From Streptomyces sp. AV19 (GTDB taxonomy: Bacteria; Actinomycetota; Actinomycetes; Streptomycetales; Streptomycetaceae): a DNA stretch of 64,000 bases. How positions within the stretch are numbered: the stretch's first letter is position 1; each line of letters opens with the position of its first letter. Position numbers and translations under genes: made by a program. Location of the stretch: positions 131,156-195,155 of the forward strand of contig NZ_JAEAMR010000020.1 in NCBI RefSeq assembly GCF_015999245.1, written 5' to 3'. Below the pieces are notes generated by a model. The model saw only the letters and a program-made list of their open reading frames with translations. It made no database searches and was not told the origin of the DNA. Below, piece by piece: positions 1 to 8,248 of this stretch.

Positions 1-1
1 G

Positions 2-61
2 AAACGCTTTTCACTTGGATTCCGTCAGACGGCGGACGCGATCGTGGACACCGCGCAGTGA
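2..61 (+). CDS. C-terminal end of an unidentified gene (partial)
   Basis: An open frame enters from the left edge and stops at TGA 59-61, giving 19 residues ending ADAIVDTAQ. A terminator-like inverted repeat follows at once (60-100), which supports this being a genuine gene end. Too short to identify. Confidence 0.35.
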   Translation, partial: KRFSLGFRQTADAIVDTAQ

Positions 62-100
62 TCACTCTGCGCGGAACGCGCACGCGGCGCGCGAGTGATC
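60..100 (+). terminator. inverted repeat, probable terminator
   Basis: Arms GATCACTC (60-67) and GAGTGATC (93-100) are perfect complements, and the GC-rich interior can extend the stem. It overlaps the stop codon of the partial left-edge frame. There is no T-tract, which is usual for Streptomyces terminators. Confidence 0.4.
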
Positions 101-283
101 GGTAACCGGCGCAGGTGGCGGACTCAGCCCGGGCGGCCTATGAGGGTCAAATCGCCGCGCGTCCACCTGAATTGCCCAGAGGTGACGAGGCTCACATAGC
201 GCGAGTTCCGCTCGGCTTCGGCGCCGCCGCTGCGCCAAGATCCTCGGGACGACAAGACCCCGCCACACGGCGGGGCGGTCCGG

Positions 284-476
284 GCGGACGCCGAACCCTG
301 CCGCCGCCGGGACGACGGGTCGACTCAGGGAGTGATCGGCAGGGATGGAGGACCCGAGCACGACGGGACGGCTCCCCGGAGCCGGCCCTTGGGGTGAAGC
401 CGCCGACCGGCGGCCGGGCATTCTTCGCCTGCCCGAACCCGACAGGCAATCCTTCACAGGCGGCTGACGAAGGGTA
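284..476 (+). promoter_or_regulatory. c-di-AMP riboswitch (ydaO-yuaA type)
   Basis: The 190 bases before the NlpC/P60 gene carry the conserved blocks of the ydaO class in order: GCCGAACCCTGCC near 289, GGGTGAAGCCGCC near 391, and CCCGAACCCGACAGGCAAT near 433, followed by a closing pairing segment. In Streptomyces this class precedes cell-wall hydrolase genes (rpf, NlpC/P60) and switches them off when c-di-AMP binds. Boundaries are approximate; covariance-model scoring would settle them. Nothing else is seen between 101 and 283. Confidence 0.82.
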
Positions 477-482
477 TGCGAC

Positions 483-953
483 ATGGGCGCGCACAAACGT
501 CCCGCAAGGCTGTCCAAAGCCAAGGCCGCGTCGGCCCTGACCCTCGCCGCCGTCGGCGTCACGGTGCTGACGCCGGGCGGAACCTCCAAGGCGGAAGCGG
601 CGTCCGTCTCGGTCAGGGCCCTGCAGATCGCCGCATCCAAGCAGGGCTCGCCCTATCGATGGGGCGCGACGGGCCCGTCCAGCTTCGACTGCTCGGGCCT
701 GACCCTCTACTCCTTCAAGCGGGCCGGCAAGCAGCTGCCCCGCACGGCCGCTGCCCAGTACAACCGCAGCCACCACATTCCCCGTTCGGCGCGCGAGCGC
801 GGTGACCTGGTGTTCTTCCACTCGGGGCGGGGTGTCTACCACGTCGGGATATACGCGGGGAACGGCAAGATCCTGCACGCCCCCAAGACCGGTTCCGTCG
901 TCCGCTACGAGCGGATCTGGACGAACAAAGTCTGGTACGGCCGGGTGAAGTGA
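483..953 (+). CDS. secreted NlpC/P60 peptidoglycan endopeptidase
   Basis: 156-residue exported cysteine peptidase expected to cut peptide stems of peptidoglycan. A basic N-terminus and hydrophobic stretch (about 15-40, ending AEAAS) form a signal peptide. The NlpC/P60 domain fills the rest: nucleophile Cys70 in FDCSGL, His120 in YHVGIYAGNG, and polar His132. It lacks the coiled-coil or LysM modules of larger relatives, so it is a minimal single-domain enzyme. The ATG at 483 lies just after the c-di-AMP riboswitch, linking expression to c-di-AMP and wall or osmotic state. The family call is firm; the exact bond cut cannot be read from sequence. Confidence 0.93.
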   Translation: MGAHKRPARLSKAKAASALTLAAVGVTVLTPGGTSKAEAASVSVRALQIAASKQGSPYRWGATGPSSFDCSGLTLYSFKRAGKQLPRTAAAQYNRSHHIPRSARERGDLVFFHSGRGVYHVGIYAGNGKILHAPKTGSVVRYERIWTNKVWYGRVK

Positions 954-1033
954 CGGCGCCGACGGCGCGCCCCGAGGGGAGCGTCCGCCGGGCGGTGCGG
1001 AGTCCCGCGCCGCCCGGGCCTCGGCGCGCCCGC

Positions 1034-1462
1034 TCACAGCACGGGCACGGTCCACGGCAGGCGGATCCACACCGTCTTGCCGCCGTCCGCGGTCGGCGTG
1101 ACGCAGAGCCGGCCGCCGCGCTCGGCGGCGAGCCAGCGGACGATCACCAACCCCCGTCCGTTGTCCTGCTGGACGGCCGCCGGCAGCCGCCGGGGGTAGC
1201 GGAAGTGGCTGTCGGTGACCCCGATGCGCAGTTCCTCGTCCCGTTCCAGGAACAGGTCCACGGTGAAGACGGGCGACTGGCCGCGGGTGTGCAGCACGGC
1301 GTTGGTGGCGAGTTCGGAGACGATCAGCCGCACCGCTTCGGCCTCGTCGGTGCCTTCCGGCAGCCCCCATTCCGCGAGCACGGACGTGACGTGGCGGCGG
1401 GCAGTGGCGACCGAGGCGGGGGCGCTCGGCAGAGTGACGGATGCTTCCTGGTGGTCTGCCAT
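1034..1462 (-). CDS. ATP-binding protein, HATPase_c_2 / anti-sigma (RsbW-like) family
   Basis: 142-residue GHKL ATPase-fold protein of the serine-kinase anti-sigma type so abundant in Streptomyces. The N-box is visible as SELATNAVLHT (Glu50, Asn54), the G1 box as GVTDS (Asp84) and the G2 box as NGRGL (101-105). The start MADHQEAS at 1462 is chosen because the longer open frame upstream only runs antisense through the neighbouring regulator. It is divergent from the XRE-DUF5753 gene at 1715. Such ATPases commonly sit beside XRE-DUF5753 and DUF397 genes (whiJ-like loci) and may act with them; the real partner is unknown. Confidence 0.85.
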   Translation of the reverse strand: MADHQEASVTLPSAPASVATARRHVTSVLAEWGLPEGTDEAEAVRLIVSELATNAVLHTRGQSPVFTVDLFLERDEELRIGVTDSHFRYPRRLPAAVQQDNGRGLVIVRWLAAERGGRLCVTPTADGGKTVWIRLPWTVPVL

Positions 1463-1714
1463 GGCGCTGTCCCTTTCCCGCCCGGGCCGTTCACGGAAGG
1501 AGCCCGGCGGCTCTGCCCGACAGGGTGCCACTGATAACGACCGGGATGGGAACCATCGACCGAGATATGCATATATCTGTCGCTCAAAGCGGTGAACTCT
1601 GCGACGGGAGACCGCCCGCGGTCGGCGCCATGGTCTATTGACTCCCGTGGACACGGACGGCTCCCGTGGGCACGGACGGCTCCCGCGGGCCCTGGACGAG
1701 GGGAGGGGCGGCCG

Positions 1715-2608
1715 ATGCGGTACGGACCCGCGGTGCGCCGCCGCAAGCTCGGCGCCGAGCTGCGCCGCCAGCGCGAACTGACCGGAATGACCAGCAGGCA
1801 GGCCGCCGACGTGGTCGGCTGGCACCAGTCGAAGGTGAGCCGGATCGAGACGGGCAGCAGTGGTGCCAAACCCGCCGACGTGGCCCGGCTGCTGGACGCC
1901 TACCGCGTCTCGGATCCCGAACTGCGGGCGTTGCTCGGCGCGTTGTGCGGCGCGGACTCCGCGGAGCCGGGGGACGGCCGGACGGGGGCGCGGCGCGGCT
2001 GGTGGTACGCCTACCGGGACCTGCTGCCCTCCGCCTACCTGGACTTCATCAGCCTGGAGTCGGAGGCCTCGCGCTCGCGCACCCTGGAGACCACCGTGGT
2101 GCCGGGCCTGTTGCAGACGCCGGAGTACGCGCGCGCGGTGACCCGGGCCGCGCTCGCCGACCCGCCCGCGCACCAGGTCGACGAACTGGTCCGGGTGCGC
2201 ATGGCCCGGCAGGCGGTGCTCCATCGCGAGAAGCCCCGAAAACCCCTGGAGTTGTGCGCGATCCTGGACGAGGCGGTGCTCCGTCACGAGGTGGGCAGCC
2301 CCGAGGTGATGGCGGGGCAGCTGAGCCACCTGCTGGAAACGGCGGCGCTGCCGAACGTGCGGCTGCACGTTCTCCCCTTCTCCCGGGGCAACCACATCGG
2401 CATCACCGGCCCCTTCGTCATCTTCTCCTTTCCGCGCATCGCCGATCTGGACGTGGTGGTGCTCGACCACTTGACGAGTAGCCTCTACCTGGAGCGGAAA
2501 GAAGACCTCCGGGCGTACGCCTCCGCGTTCGCCATGCTCCGGGCGCACGCCCTCCCGCAGGAGAAGTCCCTGGAATACATCGCGGGGATCCACCACGGCA
2601 CGCAGTGA
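1715..2608 (+). CDS. XRE-family HTH regulator with DUF5753 domain
   Basis: 297 residues. An N-terminal helix-turn-helix (about 10-65, with MTSRQAADVVGWHQSKVSRIE) is followed by the DUF5753 region: RDLLPSAYLDFISLESEA, then the hallmark VVPGLLQTPEYARAV and the C-terminal LPFSRGNHIG. Family members are WhiJ-like regulators thought to respond to a small partner. The ATG at 1715 has GGAGGGG about 8 bases upstream; an earlier in-frame ATG at 1592 would add a poorly conserved tail. A DUF397 gene follows after 16 bases, the usual partner arrangement. Confidence 0.92.
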   Translation: MRYGPAVRRRKLGAELRRQRELTGMTSRQAADVVGWHQSKVSRIETGSSGAKPADVARLLDAYRVSDPELRALLGALCGADSAEPGDGRTGARRGWWYAYRDLLPSAYLDFISLESEASRSRTLETTVVPGLLQTPEYARAVTRAALADPPAHQVDELVRVRMARQAVLHREKPRKPLELCAILDEAVLRHEVGSPEVMAGQLSHLLETAALPNVRLHVLPFSRGNHIGITGPFVIFSFPRIADLDVVVLDHLTSSLYLERKEDLRAYASAFAMLRAHALPQEKSLEYIAGIHHGTQ

Positions 2609-2624
2609 CGCGCAGGGAGGCATC

Positions 2625-2870
2625 ATGTCCGCACCGCCGCGGTCCGCACCCTCTCGTCCGGCTTCGTGTCGCGCCCGGTGGCGGCGCAGCAGTCACAGCA
2701 CGGGGATGAACAACTGCGTCGAGGCGACCGCGCTGGGCCCGGACCTGCTGGCGGTGCGGGACTCCAAGCGGGCGGCCGGACCGGCGCTGTTGCTGCCGCC
2801 CGGGGCCTGGTGCCCGTTCGTCGCCCGCCTCCGCGGGGACGGCTTCACGCCCTCGTGCCGCAGGAGTTGA
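2625..2870 (+). CDS. DUF397 small protein
   Basis: 81 residues with a recognisable DUF397 core: WRRSSHSTGMNNCVEA, then LAVRDSKRAAGPALLLPPGAW and FVARLRGD. DUF397 proteins are encoded beside XRE-DUF5753 regulators throughout Streptomyces and are considered their partners or antagonists. The N-terminal 20 residues (Ser/Pro/Arg-rich) are atypical. GGGAGG lies just before the ATG. It is convergent with bioF, whose stop is 37 bases away. Confidence 0.85.
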   Translation: MSAPPRSAPSRPASCRARWRRSSHSTGMNNCVEATALGPDLLAVRDSKRAAGPALLLPPGAWCPFVARLRGDGFTPSCRRS

Positions 2871-2891
2871 GCTTCTTCCCCTCGCCCAGGG

Positions 2892-2925
2892 GGAGTTGAC
2901 GAGTGCTCAGGTGGAGTTGACGAGT
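2892..2925 (+). repeat. 21-bp tandem duplication at the bioF 3' end
   Basis: GGAGTTGACGAGT occurs at 2892-2904 and again at 2913-2925, exactly 21 bases apart. The second copy encodes the last residues of BioF; the first lies just past its stop. Confidence 0.7.
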
Positions 2926-4145
2926 CCGGCGGTCACGGCCGTCTCCACCACGATGTCCGCGGCCCGTTCCACCTGCTCGTCCGTGAGGTCCGCGCGGGCG
3001 GTCAGCCGCAGCCGCGAGACGCCGTCCGGTACCGACGGCGGCCGGAAGCAGCCCACTTCGACGCCCGCCGCCCGGCAGTCGGCCTGCCAGCGCACCGCCG
3101 CCCGGGGCGAGGGCGCCCGCACCGAGACGACGGCCGCGTCGGGACGGACCGCCGTGAGGCCCGCAGCGGTCAGCCGGGTGTGCAGCCGGGCGGCCACGGC
3201 GCGGACCCGTGCCGCGCGCCCGGGTTCGCGACGCAGCACCTCCAGGGCCGTGAGCGCGGCGGCGGTTGCGGCGGGGGCGAGGCCGGTGTCGAAAATGAAC
3301 GTCCGGGCACTGCTGACGAGATGGCCGATCACCCGGGCGGGGCCGAGCACCACACCGCCCTGGGCGCCGAGGGACTTCGAGAGGGTGACGGTGGTGACGA
3401 CGTCGGGGGCACCGGCGAGTCCGGCGGCGTACGGGGCGCCGCGCCCGCCGTCGCCCAGGACGCCGAGCCCGTGCGCGTCGTCCACCAGGAGCCCGGCGCC
3501 GTGGCGGCGGCACTGCCGGGCGAGAGCGGCGAGCGGGGCCGCGTCGCCGTCCACGGAGAAGACCGAGTCGGTCACCATGAGCGCCCGCCCCTGGTGGGCG
3601 GCCAGTGCCTTGCCGACCGCCTCGGGGGCGGAGTGCGGGACGACGGCCCGGCCGGCACGCGCGAGGCGGCAGCCGTCGATCAGCGAGGCGTGGTTGCCCT
3701 CGTCGCAAACCAGCAGGCCGCGGGCACCGGTGGATTCGGGGGGCGGGGCGAGGGCGGTGACGGCGGCGAGGTTGGCGGCGTAGCCGGAGGAGAACACGAG
3801 GGCGGCCTCGAACCCGCAGAACTCGGCCAGGGCCTCCTCCAGCCGGGCGTGCAGCGCGGTGCTGCCGGAGACCAGGCGCGAACCGGTGGACCCGGCGCCC
3901 CAGAGGCGCGCGGCGTCGGCGGCGGCGCGGGTGACTTCCAGGTGGCGGGAGAGCCCCAGGTAGTCGTTGCCCGCCAGGTCGAGCGGGGCCGGCTCTCCGG
4001 CGCGGGGCTCGGGGCGGGGGCGCAGCGTCCGGACGAGCCCGGCCTCGCGGCGCAGCCGGTGCTGCTCGTCGAGCCAGTCGAAGGTCGAGCTGGATGTCGA
4101 GCTGGATGGGAAAACCGCGTCGTGGGGCACCGCGTCGTGGGGCAT
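2907..4145 (-). CDS. bioF: 8-amino-7-oxononanoate synthase (BioF)
   Basis: 412-residue PLP enzyme condensing pimeloyl thioester with L-alanine, the first committed step of biotin ring assembly. The alpha-oxoamine synthase fold is clear: GAGSTGSRLVSG (84-94), His152 in DEGNHAS, VDDAHGLGVLG (221-231) and the PLP lysine in TLSKSLG (Lys257). The N-terminus is odd: MPHDAVPHDAV and SSSTSSST come from perfect 15-bp and 12-bp tandem duplications overlapping the start region. It is transcribed away from bioB over a 219-bp shared promoter region, so co-regulation with bioBAD is likely. Confidence 0.95.
   Translation of the reverse strand: MPHDAVPHDAVFPSSSTSSSTFDWLDEQHRLRREAGLVRTLRPRPEPRAGEPAPLDLAGNDYLGLSRHLEVTRAAADAARLWGAGSTGSRLVSGSTALHARLEEALAEFCGFEAALVFSSGYAANLAAVTALAPPPESTGARGLLVCDEGNHASLIDGCRLARAGRAVVPHSAPEAVGKALAAHQGRALMVTDSVFSVDGDAAPLAALARQCRRHGAGLLVDDAHGLGVLGDGGRGAPYAAGLAGAPDVVTTVTLSKSLGAQGGVVLGPARVIGHLVSSARTFIFDTGLAPAATAAALTALEVLRREPGRAARVRAVAARLHTRLTAAGLTAVRPDAAVVSVRAPSPRAAVRWQADCRAAGVEVGCFRPPSVPDGVSRLRLTARADLTDEQVERAADIVVETAVTAGLVNST
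4084..4143 (-). repeat. two short tandem duplications at the bioF start
   Basis: A 12-bp unit (GTCGAGCTGGAT) is repeated at 4084-4095 and 4096-4107. A 15-bp unit (ACCGCGTCGTGGGGC) is repeated at 4114-4128 and 4129-4143. Both preserve the bioF frame and duplicate residues in its N-terminus. Confidence 0.85.
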
Positions 4146-4320
4146 CGGCCGTTCCGGTTCCTGTCAGGGGTCGTTGGCAGGACGAACTGTGGGGTTCGCA
4201 TAAATCCGTGCACGGGTCCCTCCGGTACGGCACGGACAGCCTGCCCCCAAACTAGCCTTTTCGGGCCCCTGAACAGCATGTCGTGATCCACCCACGTCAC
4301 CGGGCCGGTGTTGTGAGATC

Positions 4321-4340
4321 CCCACCTTGGCCAAGGGTGG
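4321..4340 (+). promoter_or_regulatory. palindrome in the bioB leader (candidate operator)
   Basis: A perfect 12-bp core CCTTGGCCAAGG lies in a 20-bp near-palindrome 24 bases upstream of the bioB start, inside the bioF/bioB divergent region. Position suits a biotin-responsive repressor site or a hairpin; no matching regulator is in the window. Confidence 0.4.
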
Positions 4341-4364
4341 CCGGGTGAGCGAGGATCATGGGCC

Positions 4365-5510
4365 ATGGACCTGTTGAACACGTTGGTGGACAAGGGGCTG
4401 CGGCGCGAGCTGCCGACCCGCGAAGAGGCGCTGGCCGTGCTGGCGACCTCCGACGACGCCCTGCTCGATGTGGTGGCCGCGGCCGGGAAGGTGCGCCGCC
4501 AGTGGTTCGGGCGGCGGGTCAAGCTCAACTACCTGGTCAACCTCAAGTCCGGCCTCTGCCCCGAGGACTGCTCGTACTGCTCGCAGCGGCTCGGTTCCGA
4601 CACCGGGATCCTCAAGTACACCTGGCTCAAGCCGGAGGACGCCTCCAGGGCGGCCTCCGCGGGGGTCGCGGGCGGTGCGAAGCGGGTCTGCCTGGTCGCC
4701 AGCGGACGCGGTCCGACGGACCGGGACATCGACCGGGTCGCGCGCACCATCGAGGCGATCAAGGAGCAGAACACCGACGTGGAGGTCTGCGCCTGCCTGG
4801 GCCTGCTCTCCGACGGCCAGGCCGAGCGGCTGCGCGACGCGGGGGTGTACGCGTACAGCAACAACCTCAACACCTCCGAGGCCACGTACGCGGACATCAC
4901 CACCACCCACACCTACCAGGACCGCGTGGACACCGTGCGGCGCACCCAGGAGGCGGGCATGTCCGCCTGCTCCGGGCTGATCGCCGGCATGGGCGAGTCC
5001 GACGAGGACCTGGTCGACGTGGTCTTCGCGCTGCGCGAACTGGACGTGGACTCGGTGCCGGTGAACTTCCTCATCCCCTTCGAGGGGACGCCGCTGGCCA
5101 AGGAGTGGAACCTCACTCCGCAGCGCGCGCTGCGCATCCTGGCGATGGTCCGCTTCGTCCACCCCGACGCGGAGGTGCGGCTGGCCGGCGGCCGCGAGAT
5201 CCATCTGCGCTCGCTCCAGCCGCTCGCGCTGCACCTGGCCAACTCCATCTTCCTGGGCGACTACCTGACCAGTGAGGGCCAGGAGGGGCGGGCCGACCTC
5301 GACATGATCACCGACGCGGGCTTCGAGGTCGAGGGCGTGGAGACGAGCACGCTGCCGGAGCACCGGCGCGGGGGCGGCTGCGGCGGCCCGTGCGGGGACG
5401 CGGCTCCGGCCGGGGCCGCGGCGGAGGCCGACGCGCCCGCCGCGGCCCGTACCGACCTGGTCGCCGTGCGCCGCCGGGGCGCGGGAACGGACCTGCCGCC
5501 CAATGCGTGA
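4365..5510 (+). CDS. bioB: biotin synthase (BioB)
   Basis: 381-residue radical-SAM enzyme inserting sulfur into dethiobiotin, the last step of biotin synthesis. The 4Fe-4S cysteines are in CPEDCSYC (Cys65, 69, 72), followed by YSNNLNT, ITTTHTYQDRV and AGREIHLRSLQP, all typical BioB segments. The C-terminus beyond about residue 340 is a Gly/Ala/Cys-rich extension (RRGGGCGGPCGD), a variable tail. The bioA ATG lies inside bioB (8-bp overlap), so the two are translationally coupled. Confidence 0.97.
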   Translation: MDLLNTLVDKGLRRELPTREEALAVLATSDDALLDVVAAAGKVRRQWFGRRVKLNYLVNLKSGLCPEDCSYCSQRLGSDTGILKYTWLKPEDASRAASAGVAGGAKRVCLVASGRGPTDRDIDRVARTIEAIKEQNTDVEVCACLGLLSDGQAERLRDAGVYAYSNNLNTSEATYADITTTHTYQDRVDTVRRTQEAGMSACSGLIAGMGESDEDLVDVVFALRELDVDSVPVNFLIPFEGTPLAKEWNLTPQRALRILAMVRFVHPDAEVRLAGGREIHLRSLQPLALHLANSIFLGDYLTSEGQEGRADLDMITDAGFEVEGVETSTLPEHRRGGGCGGPCGDAAPAGAAAEADAPAAARTDLVAVRRRGAGTDLPPNA

Positions 5511-6825
5511 ACCCCTGGGCGTGGAGCGGCTGTTGGAACTCGACCGGCAGCACGTGTGGCATCCGTACGGGCCGATGCCCGGCCGGCGCGACCCGCTGGT
5601 GGTCGAGTCGGCCTCCGGCGTCCGGCTGCGGCTGGCCGAGCCGGTCCACGGCGTGCGCGAGCTGGTGGACGGCATGGCCTCGTGGTGGTCGGCGCTGCAC
5701 GGCTACAACCACCCTGTGCTCAACGAGGCGGCGCGGGCGCAGCTGGACCGGATGAGCCATGTGATGTTCGGCGGGCTGACCCACGAGCCGGCCGTCCGGC
5801 TGGCCGCCCGGCTGGTGGAGATCACCCCCGAGGGGCTGGAGCACGTCTTCCTCGCCGACTCCGGCTCGGTGTCGGTCGAGGTGGCCGTCAAGATGTGCCT
5901 GCAGTACTGGCGTTCGTCCGGCCGGCCGGAGAAGCGGCGGCTGATGACCTGGCGCGGCGGCTATCACGGGGACACCTGGACCCCGATGTCGGTCTGCGAC
6001 CCGGACGGCGGGATGCACTCCCTCTGGGCCGGGGTGCTGCCGGAACAGGTCTTCGCGGACGCCCCGCCCGCCGGTTTCACCGCCGAGGAGGACCCCGCCT
6101 ACGCGGCGCACCTGCGGGAGCTGCTGGAGCGTCACGCCCATGAGCTGGCCGCGGTGATCGTGGAGCCGGTGGTGCAGAACGCCGGGGGCATGCGCTTCCA
6201 CTCCCCCTCCTACCTGCGGCTGTTGCGGCGGTTGTGCGACGAGTACGACGTGTTGCTGGTGTTCGACGAGATCGCCACGGGTTTTGGCCGGACGGGCGCG
6301 CTGTTCGCGGCGGACCACGCGGGGGTGACCCCCGATGTGATGTGCGTGGGCAAGGCGTTGACGGGCGGCTACCTGACGATGGCGGCGGCGTTGTGCACGT
6401 CGCGGGTGGCCGAGGGCATCTCCCGGGGGGAGGTGCCGGTGCTCGCGCACGGCCCGACGTTCATGGGCAACCCGCTCGCGGCGGCGGTGGCGCTGGCCTC
6501 GATCGACCTGCTGCTGGGCCAGGACTGGCAGGCGGAGGTGAAGCGGATCGAGGCCGGGCTGCGGGAGGGGCTGGCCCCGGCGGCCTCGCTGCCGGGCGTA
6601 CGGGACGTGCGCGTCCTCGGCGCGATCGGCGCGGTCGAGCTGGACCGCCCGCTGGACGCGGCGGGCATGGCGGCGGCGACGGAGGCGGCGGTGCGGGAGG
6701 GGGTGTGGCTGCGGCCGTTCGGCCAACTCGTGTACACGATGCCGCCGTTCGTGACGGGGGACGGGGATGTGGGGCGGATCTGCGGGGCGGTGCGGGCGGC
6801 GGTGGAGGCGGGGGCCGGGGTGTAG
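5503..6825 (+). CDS. bioA: adenosylmethionine--8-amino-7-oxononanoate transaminase (BioA)
   Basis: 440-residue class III aminotransferase converting KAPA to DAPA with SAM as amino donor. Diagnostic segments: DGMASWWSALHGYNHP (57-71), LADSGSVSVEVAVKMC, RGGYHGDTW, FDEIATGFGRTG (Asp255) and the PLP lysine in CVGKALTGGY (Lys284). It overlaps bioB by 8 bp. A 560-bp inverted-repeat element separates it from bioD, an unusual interruption of a biosynthetic operon. Confidence 0.96.
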   Translation: MREPLGVERLLELDRQHVWHPYGPMPGRRDPLVVESASGVRLRLAEPVHGVRELVDGMASWWSALHGYNHPVLNEAARAQLDRMSHVMFGGLTHEPAVRLAARLVEITPEGLEHVFLADSGSVSVEVAVKMCLQYWRSSGRPEKRRLMTWRGGYHGDTWTPMSVCDPDGGMHSLWAGVLPEQVFADAPPAGFTAEEDPAYAAHLRELLERHAHELAAVIVEPVVQNAGGMRFHSPSYLRLLRRLCDEYDVLLVFDEIATGFGRTGALFAADHAGVTPDVMCVGKALTGGYLTMAAALCTSRVAEGISRGEVPVLAHGPTFMGNPLAAAVALASIDLLLGQDWQAEVKRIEAGLREGLAPAASLPGVRDVRVLGAIGAVELDRPLDAAGMAAATEAAVREGVWLRPFGQLVYTMPPFVTGDGDVGRICGAVRAAVEAGAGV

Positions 6826-6834
6826 GGGGGGTTG

Positions 6835-7399
6835 TGCCCCGGTCCCGCCCTTTCACCGTTTCCTCCGGGGCTCCGCCCCGGGGCCCGGCGTGCGGCTCCG
6901 CCGCGCGGGCCTCTGAACCGCGCTCCGCGCGGTGGCGGGGCTCCGCCCCCTGCACCCCCATCGGGGCTCCACCCCGGACCCGCAACGCGGCTGCGCCGCG
7001 TTGACCGGGGGCTGCGCCCCCTGGACCCCTACCAGGGCTGCGCCCCTGGACCCAGCTTCCGGGGGCTTCGCCCCCTGGCCCCCGAAACCGCGCTCCGCGC
7101 GGTTGTCCTCGAACGCCGGACGGGCTGGATTTCGCGCCCGCGCTGGATTTTCGACCCGCGCTGGACATCGGGCCCGGGCGCGCACTTCAGCCCGTCCGGC
7201 GTTTGAGGACGAGCGGCGAAGCCGCGATAAGGGGCCCAGGGGCGAAGCCCCCGGCGGGGTGCAGGGGCGGAGCCCCGCCACCGCGCGGAGCGCGGTTCAG
7301 GGGCCCAGGGGGGCGAAGCCCCGCCTCTGCGCGGCGGAGCCGCGCCCGGGCCCCGGGGCGGAGCCCCGGAGGAAACGGTGAAAGGGCGGGACCGGGGCA
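6835..7399. repeat. large inverted-repeat intergenic element, copy R1
   Basis: The gap between bioA and bioD is one structured element. Its outer 54 bases (6835-6888) are perfectly repeated in inverted orientation at 7346-7399, and the complementarity continues imperfectly inward. An inner pair of 23-bp arms with one mismatch lies at 7105-7127 and 7188-7210. Between them are three degenerate 18-bp tandem units beginning GCTGGA (about 7124-7177). The flanks are runs of GCGGAGCCCCG/GCGAAGCCCC motifs. A second full copy lies at 15410-16077. No gene is present; open frames here are artefacts of GC repeats. Confidence 0.85.
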
Positions 7400-7459
7400 T
7401 CCTCCCCAACACCCCGCACACCCCGCACACCCGACAACCCACGGAAGGACCCACCCCCC

Positions 7460-8188
7460 ATGCCCACCCTCCTCATCACCGGCACCAACACCGAAGTCGG
7501 CAAAACCATCACCACCGCCGCCATCGCCACCGCAGCCCTCGCCCAAGGCCACTCCGTAGCCGTCCTCAAACCCGCCCAGACCGGCGTCGCCCCCGGCGAA
7601 CCGGGCGACGTCGCGGAAGTGCGGCGCCTCGCCGGCCCCGCCGTCACCGCCGTCGAAATCGCCCGTTTCCCGGAGCCCTTGGCCCCCGCCACCGCCGCCC
7701 GCCGCGCCGGCCGCGCCCCCGTCCGCCCCCGGGAGATCGCCCACGAGGCGAGCCGCCTGGCGAAGGAGCACGACCTGGTGCTCGTCGAGGGCGCCGGCGG
7801 CCTGCTCGTGCGGATGGACGACGCGGGCGGCACGCTCGCCGACGCGGCCGTCCTCCTGGACGCGCCCGTCCTGGTCGTCGCCGCCCCCGGCCTGGGCACG
7901 CTCAACGCGACCGCCCTGACCGCGGAGGCGCTCCGTTCGCGCGGCCTGCGCAGCCCGGGCGTGGTGATCGGCAGCTGGCCGGCGGAGCCGGACCTGGCGA
8001 TGCGCTGCAACCTGGCGGACTTCCCGGAGTCGGCGCAGGCCCCGCTGCTGGGCGCGCTGCCCGAGGGAGCGGGGAGCCTGGCCCCGGAGGACTTCCGCGC
8101 CGGGGCGGCGAGTTGGCTGGCCCCGGAGCTCGCCGGCACCTGGGACGCGCGGGCGTTCGCCGCGGGCCTGAGCACAGCGCGGGCCTGA
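7460..8188 (+). CDS. bioD: dethiobiotin synthetase (BioD)
   Basis: 242-residue ATP-dependent carboxylase closing the ureido ring of DAPA to give dethiobiotin. The P-loop GTNTEVGKT is at residues 8-16; KPAQTG, VEGAGGLLVRMD and PVLVVAAPGLGTLNATALT follow as expected. The ATG at 7460 is about 60 bases past the end of element R1, so bioD needs read-through of R1 or its own promoter. The 3' end carries a 17-bp tandem duplication spanning the stop codon. Confidence 0.95.
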   Translation: MPTLLITGTNTEVGKTITTAAIATAALAQGHSVAVLKPAQTGVAPGEPGDVAEVRRLAGPAVTAVEIARFPEPLAPATAARRAGRAPVRPREIAHEASRLAKEHDLVLVEGAGGLLVRMDDAGGTLADAAVLLDAPVLVVAAPGLGTLNATALTAEALRSRGLRSPGVVIGSWPAEPDLAMRCNLADFPESAQAPLLGALPEGAGSLAPEDFRAGAASWLAPELAGTWDARAFAAGLSTARA

Positions 8189-8197
8189 GCACAGCGC
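8164..8197 (+). repeat. 17-bp tandem duplication across the bioD stop
   Basis: GGGCCTGAGCACAGCGC occurs at 8164-8180 and again at 8181-8197; the bioD stop lies inside the second copy. Confidence 0.85.
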
Positions 8198-8248
8198 GGG
8201 AGGGGAACAATCGCGGTAGCCGTCGTCCCCCGGAAAGGGGCCCGCGCC

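Noticed and set aside
1034..2626. 530-codon minus-strand frame covering the XRE regulator
   Set aside because: Antisense shadow typical of high-GC DNA. Only its last 142 codons carry HATPase motifs, and a good ATG begins there.
6830..7400. Several long open frames in the bioA-bioD gap
   Set aside because: They arise from GC-rich inverted and tandem repeats; translations are low-complexity and lack ribosome sites.
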